Positions 34,759-42,910 of a stretch of DNA of 64,000 nt are shown piece by piece. Position 1 is the stretch's first letter. Each line of letters begins with the position of its first letter. The translations under genes and the position numbers were made by a program. This DNA comes from Opitutaceae bacterium. Its GTDB lineage: Bacteria > Verrucomicrobiota > Verrucomicrobiia > Opitutales > Opitutaceae. The notes under the pieces are model-generated. The model searched no databases. It was not told the origin of the DNA and worked only from the letters and a program-made list of their open reading frames with translations. The stretch covers positions 34,999 through 98,998 of the forward strand of contig JAEUGW010000023.1 of NCBI GenBank assembly GCA_016795565.1, read 5' to 3'.

Positions 34759-36118
34759 AGTTTTCCGCTCCGGCCAGCGCGAGCGAGCCATAAAGCACCG
34801 CCGTGGAAACGCGCTCGATTTTCACCGGCACGAGTTCGCCCACGAGCCGCGGGTCGGCGTCGAAATGGACGATGCGGTTGCCGCGGGTGCGGCCCATGAA
34901 CCGCCGGCCCTTCTTGTCCGGCCCCTCGACCAGCACCTCCTGCGTGGTGCCGAGCAGCGTGGCGTTGCGGCGGTCGGAGTTGGCCGCCAGCAGGCTGAGC
35001 AGTTCCTGGTTGCGCGCCTCCTTCACCTCGTCGGGGATCTGGTCGCCCATCTCCGCGGCCGGCGTGCCGCTGCGGATGGAATACTTGAAAATGTAGGCCA
35101 TGTCGTAGTTGCAGGACGCGAACAGGTCGCGCGTCTGCGCGAATTCCTCCTCGGTCTCGCCCGGGAAGCCGACAATCACATCGGTCGAGAAATACATGTC
35201 GGGCCGCACGGCGCGCAGGGCGGACACGATCTCGAGGTAGCGTTCGCGGGAATAGGGCCGGTTCATCGCCTTCAGGATGCGGTTCGACCCCGACTGGAGC
35301 GGCAGGTGCACATACTCGCAGAGTTTTTCGAGGCGGCCATAGGCCTGGATCAGATCGTCCTTGAACCCGCGCGGGTGCGGCGAGGTGAAGCGGATGCGCT
35401 GGAGGCCGGGAATGGCGTTCACGCGCTCGAGCAACTGCACGAAGGGCGTGATGCCGCCGGTGTGGGCGTAGTCGCGCCGGCCGTAGCTGGTGACGATCTG
35501 GCCGAGCAGCGTGATCTCCTTCACGCCGCGTTCCGCCAGTTGCGCGCACTCGCGCACGATGTCGTCCATCGGCCGCGAGCGCTCGTCGCCGCGGGTCTTC
35601 GGGACGATACAGAAGGCGCAGTCCATGTTGCAGCCCTGCTGGATGGAGACGAAGGCCGACACCTGTTTATCCTCCAGCACGTGGTCGCGGATGGTGTTCT
35701 GCGAGCCGGTCTCCTCGGCGATGTCCACGATGCTCGCGCCGATGGGCACGCCGGCGGCCTGCGCGGCGCGGAGGTTATCCAGGTAGTCCGGCACCTGGTG
35801 AAATTTCTGCGTGCCGACGATGAGGTCGAGGTCGGGCAGGCGGTCGAGCAGGTCGGCGCCGCGGTTCTGCGCCATGCAGCCGAGGATACCGAGGATGAAG
35901 TCCGGCTGCTTTTTCTTGCGGGCGGCGAGGTGCGCGGCCTTGCCGATGGCCTTCTGCTCGGCGGCATCGCGGACACTGCACGTGTTGAGCAGCAGGATGT
36001 CGCAGTTGTCCTCATCCGGCACGATGCGATAGCCGCGGCCGCGCAGCAACGCCGCGACCGCCTCGCTGTCGCGCTCGTTCATCTGGCACCCGTAAGTCTT
36101 GATGTGGACCCGGTTCAT
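34757..36118 (-). CDS. miaB: tRNA-2-methylthio-N6-dimethylallyladenosine synthase
   Basis: Radical-SAM methylthiotransferase acting on i6A37 of tRNA. 453 residues. The N-terminal auxiliary-cluster domain has cysteines in KTYGCQMNERDSE, LLNTCSVRDAAEQK and ILGCMAQ. The radical-SAM motif is CNMDCAFC (C-x3-C-x2-C) followed by IVPKTRG. A C-terminal TRAM domain covers about 375-445 (LVEGPDKKGRRFMGRTRGNRIVHF). Complete and typical in length. Confidence 0.96.
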   Translation of the reverse strand: MNRVHIKTYGCQMNERDSEAVAALLRGRGYRIVPDEDNCDILLLNTCSVRDAAEQKAIGKAAHLAARKKKQPDFILGILGCMAQNRGADLLDRLPDLDLIVGTQKFHQVPDYLDNLRAAQAAGVPIGASIVDIAEETGSQNTIRDHVLEDKQVSAFVSIQQGCNMDCAFCIVPKTRGDERSRPMDDIVRECAQLAERGVKEITLLGQIVTSYGRRDYAHTGGITPFVQLLERVNAIPGLQRIRFTSPHPRGFKDDLIQAYGRLEKLCEYVHLPLQSGSNRILKAMNRPYSRERYLEIVSALRAVRPDMYFSTDVIVGFPGETEEEFAQTRDLFASCNYDMAYIFKYSIRSGTPAAEMGDQIPDEVKEARNQELLSLLAANSDRRNATLLGTTQEVLVEGPDKKGRRFMGRTRGNRIVHFDADPRLVGELVPVKIERVSTAVLYGSLALAGAEN

Positions 36119-36218
36119 GTGGTGGGACTCGTCGCGCCGGGGCCCGAGGGGCGAAGGCGGATGGGTCTAACTACCCGCCCGCCCCGCCCGGTCAACGCGG
36201 GAAACCATCGGAGGCCGG

Positions 36219-36644
36219 CTAGCAACGAACCCCCGCAGCCTTGGCCAAACGAAGCTGGTTGGCGTCGAAGCTCACGAAGCGCCTGGGCGCGGCCAGGCGG
36301 GCGTGGGCGACATGCAGGATGTCAAAGGATTGATGCCCGCCGGCCACTGTATGCGCCAAGGAAAGCCGGTCGGCCTCGCGGACGATCTCCTGGAGCGGTA
36401 TTTCGCTCAGCCGCCAGCGCCCGGCGGCGCGGTCCTCGGCCAACGCCTCGAGTGTCCGGGCCGCATCCCCGCCCGGCAGCAGACCGCGCCACTCGGCGAA
36501 GCGCAGCGCGTTGCCGAGCTCAAATTCGTTCAGCGGCGAGAGCAGCAGGGGCTGGCCGGATTTTCCGAGCAGGGCCAGGGCCTTCGCCGTGTGGGCATCA
36601 TGTCCGTAGAGCGAGAAAAGGAAACTGGTGTCGGCGCAGAGCAT
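36219..36644 (-). CDS. vapC: PIN-domain toxin, VapC-like
   Basis: 141 residues. The PIN acidic residues are present: Asp in MLCADTSFLFSLYG, Glu in NEFELGNALRFAEW, Asp in SFDILHVAHARL and Asp in FVSFDANQLRLA. VapC proteins are Mg-dependent ribonucleases that cut tRNA or rRNA. It is 6 bp downstream of a Phd-type antitoxin gene. Confidence 0.88.
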   Translation of the reverse strand: MLCADTSFLFSLYGHDAHTAKALALLGKSGQPLLLSPLNEFELGNALRFAEWRGLLPGGDAARTLEALAEDRAAGRWRLSEIPLQEIVREADRLSLAHTVAGGHQSFDILHVAHARLAAPRRFVSFDANQLRLAKAAGVRC

Positions 36645-36650
36645 GAAGAC

Positions 36651-36896
36651 TCACCAATCACCTTGGCTGGCCTGCTGCAACTTGGCGCTGGTCGTCGCCG
36701 ATAACGGCCTGCCGGTGCGGGGCAGGCGCCCGGCGGCGCTGGCGGCCCAGTCAACCCGGCCCGCGCCTGGATGGGCCGGCACAAGACGGGCCACGACGCG
36801 GCCCCGGCGGGAAATCGAGATTTCCTCGCCCGTTTCCACCCGGCGGAGAAGCTTGGCGTAGTCATTGCGCAGGGCGCGCACAGTGGTCGTCTGCAT
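36651..36896 (-). CDS. Phd/YefM-type antitoxin
   Basis: 81 residues from MQTTTVRALRNDYAKLLRRV. The N-terminal DNA-binding part (VETGEEISISRRGRVVARLVP) is the Phd/YefM pattern; the C-terminal tail (RLPRTGRPLSATTSAKLQQA) would wrap the PIN toxin. The start codon abuts a perfect inverted repeat. The frame is open for 59 codons upstream, but that part crosses the operator and looks non-coding. Confidence 0.85.
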   Translation of the reverse strand: MQTTTVRALRNDYAKLLRRVETGEEISISRRGRVVARLVPAHPGAGRVDWAASAAGRLPRTGRPLSATTSAKLQQASQGDW

Positions 36897-36920
36897 TGTG
36901 CTACACAAAATGTAGCACAA
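36896..36920 (-). promoter_or_regulatory. Probable toxin-antitoxin operator
   Basis: Perfect inverted repeat TTGTGCTACA - CAAAA - TGTAGCACAA. Its left arm touches the antitoxin start codon. Position and symmetry suit an autoregulatory operator for the Phd-type antitoxin/VapC complex. The AT-rich centre could overlap a -10 element, which would give a very short or leaderless mRNA. Confidence 0.7.
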
Positions 36921-36984
36921 GAGGACCAAGTCAAGCCGGTGCCGGCGACCTTGCGCTGGGGACCCAACGAGGCCAAGGTGCCCC

Positions 36985-38358
36985 ATGACCAGTCGATTCA
37001 TTTTCTTGGGCGCGATGTTTTTCCGACTGACGGTGACGGGTTCGGCGACCGCGCCCGAGGCCTTGCTGATCATCGCCGGCGACCAGCACTCGGCCTACGA
37101 GCGCACGGCGCAGGTGGTCGCGGCGGTGGACCGGCTGAAGGCCGGGCACCCCGGCCTCCCCCTGGCCATCCTGCTCAACGGGGACACGCTCGAATACGGC
37201 AATGTCGTCGCCCGCCGCAGCGCCGGCGCGGTGGACTTCGCGATGTTCGCCGCCCTCGCCCGCCGCGCCCCGACCATCGTTAACGTGGGCAACCATGAGC
37301 CGGAGTTCTACGATCTCGCGGCCACGGTGGCGCGGCTCCGGGCCACCGGCGTGGCTGTCGTCAGCAACATCACGGATCGGTCCACCGGCCAGCCCTGCGC
37401 CCCGGCCTCGGTGAAGGTTGCCCTCGGGCACACCGACGCCGTGGTTGTCGGCTTGGCGACGGACAATCTCTCGACCTATCGCGTGGCTGTGCGGCCCACG
37501 CTGGACTTGTCGGATCCGGTGGTCTGGGCCCGGCGCAACCTGCCCGCGCTGTTCGCCGGCGCCGCCCTGCCGATCGTGCTGAGCCACGCCGGCATCAAGG
37601 CCGATCGCGGCATCCTGCCGCTCGTGCCGGCGGGCACCCTCTACGCCGGGGCGCACGACCACCAGCGCTTCATCCACCCCTTCGCGCACGGCCTCTACGT
37701 CCACTCGGGCTCGTGGAATGAATACCTCACGCTCGCGTGGCTGCATCGTGATGCAGACGGTGCGCCGCATTGGAAGGTGGAACAGATTCGCGTGGCCCCC
37801 GACAGCCCGGCGGACCCCGAGCTCGCCGCGCTCATCAAAGAAACCCGCGCGAAATACCTCACGCCCGAGGACACGGCGGTCATCGGGCACACGGCGGCGG
37901 CCCTCGGGCCCGCCGAGGCGGCGCGGTTCGTGGTGGCGGCGTTGCGCCAGGCCGCCGGGGTGGACGCCGCCTTCATCGGCAACACGACCTTCGGCGCCGG
38001 CCTGCCGGCGGGCGATGTCACCCGCGAGGAGTTCGACGCCTGTGTGCGCTTCGACGGTGCGATCTTCACCGCCGCGGTGGACGGGGCGCGGCTGCGGGAA
38101 CTCCTGGCCGCCGGCAACCTCGGGCCCGAGTCCCCGTTCGAGTTGCGGCGCGGCGAATTTTCCTTTGCCGACGGCCCGGCCGATCTGGATTCCACGAAAA
38201 CCTACCGCATCGCGACCACCGACTGGGGCGCGAAGAACACGGCGCGGTATTTTGGCGACCCCGCCATCAGCTGGCGCGAGCAACCGGGCCTGAAGCTGAA
38301 GGCCGCCGTGCTCCCGACGCTCGCATTGCCCGCGACGGCACGCCCCGCCGCCCCGTGA
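36985..38358 (+). CDS. 5'-nucleotidase / UshA-like metallophosphoesterase
   Basis: 457 residues, probably exported (hydrophobic start IFLGAMFFRLTVTGSA). Metal-site motifs: AGDQHS (usually GDxH), LNGDTLE, VGNHEPE, LSHAG and GAHDHQ, all in order, giving a dinuclear centre. The C-terminal nucleotide-specificity domain (about 290-440) has AAFIGNTTFGAGLPAGD and TYRIATTDWGA. It likely hydrolyses nucleotides in the periplasm. It is divergent from the VapBC-type pair. Confidence 0.85.
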   Translation: MTSRFIFLGAMFFRLTVTGSATAPEALLIIAGDQHSAYERTAQVVAAVDRLKAGHPGLPLAILLNGDTLEYGNVVARRSAGAVDFAMFAALARRAPTIVNVGNHEPEFYDLAATVARLRATGVAVVSNITDRSTGQPCAPASVKVALGHTDAVVVGLATDNLSTYRVAVRPTLDLSDPVVWARRNLPALFAGAALPIVLSHAGIKADRGILPLVPAGTLYAGAHDHQRFIHPFAHGLYVHSGSWNEYLTLAWLHRDADGAPHWKVEQIRVAPDSPADPELAALIKETRAKYLTPEDTAVIGHTAAALGPAEAARFVVAALRQAAGVDAAFIGNTTFGAGLPAGDVTREEFDACVRFDGAIFTAAVDGARLRELLAAGNLGPESPFELRRGEFSFADGPADLDSTKTYRIATTDWGAKNTARYFGDPAISWREQPGLKLKAAVLPTLALPATARPAAP

Positions 38359-38449
38359 TGGTCCCCGGCGCGCGGGCCGCCCGGCCGCGCCGCGCGGCAT
38401 CCGCAAAACCGCCTCGCTTCGGGAGCGCGGATGCCTTTGCTGGCAGCCC

Positions 38450-39796
38450 ATGGGATTCTTCGACCGCAAGCCAGCCGACCAGCCAACCGAGACTCCGCCC
38501 GGCGCGGAGAAGACCAGCGCCGCCGGCGGCGTCCTCCCCCAACTCGCCGCCGCGCGCGAAAAACTGAAGGCCCGGGACGTGGCCGGTGCCATGGCTATCT
38601 ACGAGGCCGTCCTCGCCGGCGCCGGCGACCGGGCTGACGTGCTCGTGACCATCTCGGGCGATCTCGGCACCGCCGGTTGCGTGAAGGAACTCATCGAGCT
38701 GCTCGCCCCGCGCTACGACGCCCAGCGCCACGGTGCCGCCGCTGGCATCAACCTGCTGCAGGCCTACCTCGTGACGCGCAACGCCGACGCCGCCCAGCAC
38801 CTGCTGGACCTGCTCTTTGAACTCAACCGACCCGAGTTGGAGGCGCGCCTCGTGGGCTTCTCCAACGCCGTGGCCGAGCTCTTCGTCAGCGAGGGCGAGG
38901 CGGCGGAGCAACACCCCGCGATGCACAGCGAAGCCAGGATCAGCCTCGTCAGCCTCAGCAAGCCGGTGTGGTTCTACGGCCTCGAGGCCCTCGCCCCGCA
39001 CCTGCTGCCCGCCAAGGAAGGCCGGCCCCGCCGCGTGGCCTTCGCGCAATGCGCGGTGCTCGGCCTGGAGGATGCCGCCGCCCGCGCCGCGCAGCCGGAG
39101 GAACCGCTCGGCCGCCTCGCCCGCGGGCTGCCGCTGTGGTTCGCGGAAACCTTTGCCGCCAGCGCCGGCTACGAGCCGTTCGCCGCCATCGGCGTCACCG
39201 ACCGGCGGCACTACGCGCTGTTTTCCACCGAGTGGGTCGCGGAGAACATCCGCCAGGTGCACGACACCACCGAGGGCGGGCTGGACTACGTGGTCACCGG
39301 CGCCCTGCGGAACCGGCACGACGACTTCGAGCTCAGCCTCCGCATCTGGGAGGTGAAGAAATACCGCGAGTTGAAGGTGTTCACCACGCGCTGGACGCCC
39401 TCGAATGCGGACGAGGAGTTGAAAAAGTTTCACGAGCTCGTGCGCGGCTACATGGAGTGGAAGGCGCAGCCGGCGGGCACCGGTCTGGCCTACGCGGCCC
39501 CGGCGGCCCCGCTGGCCTACGTGCACGCACTCGGCTCGGCCCTCACGCACTTCCTCGGCGAGAAGAGCGTGCTCGCGCCCGAGCAGGCCGCGCCCGACAC
39601 CGGCGCGCTGTTGTCGTCGGCCCGCGCCAACCCGGATGATGCCCGCGCGCAGCTGGCGCTTGTCGCCGCGCTGCTCCGCCTCAAGGCCCAGGGCGCGGCC
39701 GCCGACCCCGCCGCGCACCAGCACGCCAGCGCTTGGCTCGCCTCCCCCGCCGCCCAAGCCGCCGACGCCGCCGCCCTGATCATGAAGCTGGCGTGA
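38450..39796 (+). CDS. Hypothetical helical-repeat protein
   Basis: 448 residues from MGFFDRKPADQP. Residues about 25-160 look like TPR-type helical pairs (AAREKLKARDVAGAMAIYEAVL). The middle holds a mixed domain with KPVWFYGLEALAPHLLPAKEG, LPLWFAETFAASAGYEP and EGGLDYVVTGALRNRHDDFELSLRIWEVKKYRELK. The last 80 residues are Ala-rich helices. No signal peptide. Not recognised as a named family. It is flanked downstream by a repeat that lacks the S23 gene. Confidence 0.72.
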   Translation: MGFFDRKPADQPTETPPGAEKTSAAGGVLPQLAAAREKLKARDVAGAMAIYEAVLAGAGDRADVLVTISGDLGTAGCVKELIELLAPRYDAQRHGAAAGINLLQAYLVTRNADAAQHLLDLLFELNRPELEARLVGFSNAVAELFVSEGEAAEQHPAMHSEARISLVSLSKPVWFYGLEALAPHLLPAKEGRPRRVAFAQCAVLGLEDAAARAAQPEEPLGRLARGLPLWFAETFAASAGYEPFAAIGVTDRRHYALFSTEWVAENIRQVHDTTEGGLDYVVTGALRNRHDDFELSLRIWEVKKYRELKVFTTRWTPSNADEELKKFHELVRGYMEWKAQPAGTGLAYAAPAAPLAYVHALGSALTHFLGEKSVLAPEQAAPDTGALLSSARANPDDARAQLALVAALLRLKAQGAAADPAAHQHASAWLASPAAQAADAAALIMKLA

Positions 39797-39807
39797 GGGG
39801 ATCCTGA

Positions 39808-39895
39808 AATCTTTCTCGTTATCTTTCTCGTAATCGTTCTCCGGGTTGGTTGTTCGGAGTCGAGAACGAGTAGGATTAAGCGAACGAGAACGAAA
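39808..39895. repeat. GAGAACGA-type repeat without an S23 gene
   Basis: Left part AATCTTTCTCG, TTATCTTTCTCG and TAATCGTTCTC; right part GAGAACGAGTAGGATTAAGC then GAACGAGAACGAAA, about 20 bp apart. The right part shares the GAGAACGAGTAGGA block with the end of the S23 gene at 34308. It looks like the borders of an S23 unit joined without its gene. Confidence 0.65.
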
Positions 39896-39906
39896 CGCCC
39901 ACCAAC

Positions 39907-39932
39907 AAAAAGGCCCGGCGTTGAGCCGGGCC
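39907..39932 (-). terminator. Rho-independent terminator of the OmpH gene
   Basis: Read on the minus strand: GGCCCGGC - TCAAC - GCCGGGCC followed by TTTTTG. The 8 bp perfect stem with a T run lies 25 bp after the OmpH-family stop codon. Confidence 0.88.
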
Positions 39933-39957
39933 AGAAAATCAAAACCGCGCGGTGCCC

Positions 39958-40527
39958 TTACGGGTGCTTGGCGTTGTAGTGGGCGATGAAGTCGGCGGTC
40001 ACGTCGAGCTCGGCCTTGGCGTCGAGCAGGGCGTCGCCGAGCTTGGCGAGGTCGAAGAGCATCGAGAGATCGCGCGCCTGGGCGAAGGTCCGGAGCTCCT
40101 TGCCGAGCTCCGTGCTGACCGGGCCCTGGAGTTCCTGCTGGCGCTTCTGGAACGCTTCCTGGGCGGCCTGCTGCTTGGCCTGCAGCTCCTGCTGGAGCTT
40201 CTGGCCCTCGGCCTGCTTGGCAGCGATCGCCGCGTCGTTGCCGGGGCTGGTGCCGAGCTTGTTCAGCTCGCCGACGATGGTGCGGAGTTTCTCCTGCAGC
40301 AGCGCGAGCTCGCTTTGCTGGGGGCTGAACTCCAGCTCGAGCGTCTGGTAAACCTTCACCAGCTGCTTGACGCCGGTGGCGGGCTCGAGGAAGGCGTTGC
40401 TGTTCACGTAGGCCACGCGGGCGGGCGCGATGGCCTTGACGGCGGGGGCTGCGGCGGTTTGGGCCGACGCCGCGGCGGTCAAAGCGGCGGCCAGGAGGGG
40501 GAGGCTCAACAGACGAAAGGATTTCAT
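39958..40527 (-). CDS. OmpH/Skp-family periplasmic chaperone
   Basis: 189 residues from MKSFRLLSLPLLAAALTAAA, with a signal peptide ending near ASAQTA. A short strand (RVAYVNSNAFLE) opens the Skp fold, then a long Gln/Glu/Leu-rich coiled coil (about 55-145: LEFSPQQSELALLQEKLRT to FQKRQQELQG) and a return segment. Skp trimers hold unfolded outer-membrane proteins in the periplasm. It is monocistronic, with its own terminator. Confidence 0.87.
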   Translation of the reverse strand: MKSFRLLSLPLLAAALTAAASAQTAAAPAVKAIAPARVAYVNSNAFLEPATGVKQLVKVYQTLELEFSPQQSELALLQEKLRTIVGELNKLGTSPGNDAAIAAKQAEGQKLQQELQAKQQAAQEAFQKRQQELQGPVSTELGKELRTFAQARDLSMLFDLAKLGDALLDAKAELDVTADFIAHYNAKHP

Positions 40528-40672
40528 GGGACGCTGAGAGGTAGAGCCCCGGCGGTCTTTGGCAAAGGTTAAATCGCAAAGGTGTAACCCAGCCTCCGGC
40601 CCGGTTTTCAGGGCGTGCGAAGGTAGCCCGGGTTCCCATTGAGCCTCGCGCAATAGACAGATGTCGCGCTGC

Positions 40673-40711
40673 CGGTGGTAGGGCGGAGCGGCCCGCTCCG
40701 CCCTACCACCG
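40673..40711. repeat. Perfect 19 bp palindrome with 1 bp centre
   Basis: CGGTGGTAGGGCGGAGCGG, one C, then its exact complement. A second partial arm, GTGCGCCCTACC, follows. It lies in the 249 bp gap between the OmpH and rlmN genes. It resembles the other GTAGGGGCGG-type hairpins in the window. Confidence 0.7.
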
Positions 40712-40776
40712 GGCCGGTGCGCCCTACCCGGCAGAACATAATGCGCGCCTCAATAGGCGCGTTCTAGCCAACCCGG

Positions 40777-41868
40777 TTAGGAACGCAGGGTCGCCAGCTG
40801 GCCGCAGCCGGCGGCGATGTCGATGCCCCGGCGCTGGCGGACAGTGCTGGGCAGGCCGTAGGTCCGGAGGATTTGCTGGAATTGTTTGGCCGCCTCGCGG
40901 CCGGTGGGGGCGCCGGCGTAGCCGGTGGTGGGATTGAGCGGGATCAGGTTTACCTGGGCGTCCTGGCCGTGCAGCAGCCGGCCGACGGCGTGGGCCTGCT
41001 CGGGCGTGTCATTCTTCCCCTCGATGAGGGTCCACTCATAGAAGATGCGGCGCTGTTGCCTGGCGATGTAGTAGCGGCAGGCGTCCATCAGCTCGTCGAG
41101 CGGCCACTTTTTCGCCACCGGCACGAGCGCGGCGCGCTCGGCCTGCGTGGCGCCGTGCAGCGACACGGCGAGGTGGATGGGCCGGCCCTCGTCGGCCAAC
41201 CGGCGGATGCCGGGCACCACGCCGACGGTGCTGAGCGTGATCTGCTTCGTGCCGAGGGACAGGCCGGCGGTGTCGCACAGGATTTCCACGGCGGTCATCA
41301 CGGCATCGTAGTTGTGCAACGGCTCGCCCATGCCCATCAGCACGATGTTGCGGAGGCGCTCGCCGGGCGGCCGGCCGGGCCCGGAGCCTTGGTAGTCTAT
41401 TAGACTACCAGTTGCCTGGCGCAGCACGCGGTTGACGTGCAGGGCCTGGGCGACGATTTCGCCGGCGGTGAGGTGGCGGGCGAAGCCCATCTGGCCGGTG
41501 GCGCAGAACACGCAGCCCATGGCGCAGCCGGCCTGGCTGCTGATGCAGGCCGTCACGCGGCCGGTGAAGCGCATGAGCACGGTCTCGATCCGGCGGTCGT
41601 CGGGCAGCGCGAGGAGATATTTCCGGGTGAAACCGTCGCGGCTGTGTGTTTCGGCGGCCACGGGCAGCGAGGTGAGCGCCAGCTCGGACTCGGCCTTGGC
41701 GCGGAATCGCGCCGGCAGCTCCGGCATCAGCGCCCAGTGGTCCGCGTGCTCCAGATAGACGTAGGCCCACAGTCGCGCGGCGTGCACCGGGCTGAAACCC
41801 CAGCGCACGACGAGCTGGCGCAGGGCCTCGCGGGTCAGGTCGTGGAAGTTGGCGCGGGGGGTGGTCAT
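40777..41868 (-). CDS. rlmN: Dual-specificity 23S rRNA / tRNA adenine-C2 methyltransferase
   Basis: Radical-SAM enzyme methylating A2503 of 23S rRNA and A37 of some tRNAs. 363 residues from MTTPRANFHDL. Cluster motif CAMGCVFC in SSQAGCAMGCVFCATGQMGF; LMGMGEPLHNYDAV; STVGVVPGIRRLA; SLHGATQAERAALVP; and the second catalytic cysteine in DIAAGCGQL. An insertion of about 15 residues (TGSLIDYQGSGPGRPPGER) between VLRQ and LRNIV contains an in-frame palindrome. The ATG at 41868 matches the family; the longer open frame crosses a repeat. Confidence 0.95.
   Translation of the reverse strand: MTTPRANFHDLTREALRQLVVRWGFSPVHAARLWAYVYLEHADHWALMPELPARFRAKAESELALTSLPVAAETHSRDGFTRKYLLALPDDRRIETVLMRFTGRVTACISSQAGCAMGCVFCATGQMGFARHLTAGEIVAQALHVNRVLRQATGSLIDYQGSGPGRPPGERLRNIVLMGMGEPLHNYDAVMTAVEILCDTAGLSLGTKQITLSTVGVVPGIRRLADEGRPIHLAVSLHGATQAERAALVPVAKKWPLDELMDACRYYIARQQRRIFYEWTLIEGKNDTPEQAHAVGRLLHGQDAQVNLIPLNPTTGYAGAPTGREAAKQFQQILRTYGLPSTVRQRRGIDIAAGCGQLATLRS
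41390..41410. repeat. 21 bp palindrome inside rlmN
   Basis: TGGTAGTCTA - T - TAGACTACCA, a perfect inverted repeat in coding sequence at a point where the protein has extra residues relative to its family (around SLIDYQGSG). It is AT-richer than its surroundings. Confidence 0.75.
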
Positions 41869-41874
41869 GGTTTG

Positions 41875-41923
41875 AATCGTTCTCGTTCTCTTAATCTTTC
41901 TCTTTCTCTCGGCGAGAACGATT
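41875..41923. repeat. GAGAACGA-type repeat without an S23 gene, second site
   Basis: AATCGTTCTCGTTCTC, TTAATCTTTCTCTTTCTCTC, then GGC and GAGAACGATT. Same end sequences as the S23 flanks at 34292-34326 and 34724-34758, with almost nothing between the arms. Located between rlmN and the divergent epimerase gene. Confidence 0.62.
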
Positions 41924-41971
41924 AGGGCGGACGGAGTTGCCACGATGGGGTGCACCAGACTTACTCCGTGC

Positions 41972-42910
41972 ATGGCAAAAGTCATCCTGGCCGGCGGCAG
42001 CGGTTTCCTCGGGCGGGCGCTGGCCCGCGCGCTGTGCGCCCAAGGCTGGGAGGTGGTCGTGCTGACGCGCGATACCGACCGGGTGCCGCCGGCGGACGAC
42101 CTGCCGGCGCTGCGCGCGGTGATGTGGAACGGCGAGACCGGCGGGGCCTGGGCGGCGGAGCTCGATGGCGCGGCCGCGCTGGTCAACCTCGCCGGCCGGA
42201 GCATCAACTGCGTGCATTCGCTGGAAAACAGCCGCGAGATTCTCGACTCCCGGCTCAACGCCGTGAAGGCGCTCAACAAGGGTTACGCGCGGGCGAAGCA
42301 TCCGCCGCCGGTGTGGGTGCAGGCCGGGGCCACGGGTTATTATGGCAACGCGGGGGACCGGTTCTGCGAGGAGCCGCTGCCGCCCGGCCCGGGTTTCCTC
42401 GCGGAAGTATGCCGCCGGTGGGAGGAGGCCTTCGCCGCGCTGGACCTGCCCGACGTGCGCCGCGTGGTCCTGCGGCTCGGCCCGGTGCTCGACCGGCAGA
42501 CCGGCCCGTTTCCCGCGATGCTTGGTCTGACCCGGAAATTCCTTGGCGGCGCGGCGGGCAGCGGCCGGCAGTTCCTGAGCTGGGTGCACCGCGACGACGC
42601 GGTGGCGGCGTTCGCGGCCGCCGTCAACCGGCCGGAGATGAGCGGGGCTTACAACGTCTGCGCGCCCGGCGCGGTGACGAATGCCGAGTTCATGCGCGAG
42701 TTGCGCGCGGCCGTGGGCCGGCCGTGGTGCCCGGCGGCACCGGAGTTTGTGGTGCGCTTCGTCGCCGAGCATCATTTCTTCACCGACGGCAACCTGGTGC
42801 TGCACGGCCAGCGGGCGACGCCACAGAAGCTGCTCGCGACCGGCTTCAAGTTCGCCCACCCTGCTGTCGGCCCCGCCATCCGCGACCTGCTGACCCCACC
42901 CCCGCCATGA
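41972..42910 (+). CDS. TIGR01777-family NAD-dependent epimerase (SDR)
   Basis: 312 residues from MAKVILAGGSGFLGRALARAL, with the Rossmann motif GGSGFLG. Later landmarks are LVNLAGRSI, VWVQAGATGYYGNAGD (with the Y-x-x-x substitution usual for this group), FLSWVHRDDAVAAF and a C-terminal DUF1731 part (ATPQKLLATGFKFAHP). YfcH-like proteins have no established substrate. Its stop overlaps the start of the MarC gene (ATGA). Confidence 0.88.
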   Translation: MAKVILAGGSGFLGRALARALCAQGWEVVVLTRDTDRVPPADDLPALRAVMWNGETGGAWAAELDGAAALVNLAGRSINCVHSLENSREILDSRLNAVKALNKGYARAKHPPPVWVQAGATGYYGNAGDRFCEEPLPPGPGFLAEVCRRWEEAFAALDLPDVRRVVLRLGPVLDRQTGPFPAMLGLTRKFLGGAAGSGRQFLSWVHRDDAVAAFAAAVNRPEMSGAYNVCAPGAVTNAEFMRELRAAVGRPWCPAAPEFVVRFVAEHHFFTDGNLVLHGQRATPQKLLATGFKFAHPAVGPAIRDLLTPPPP

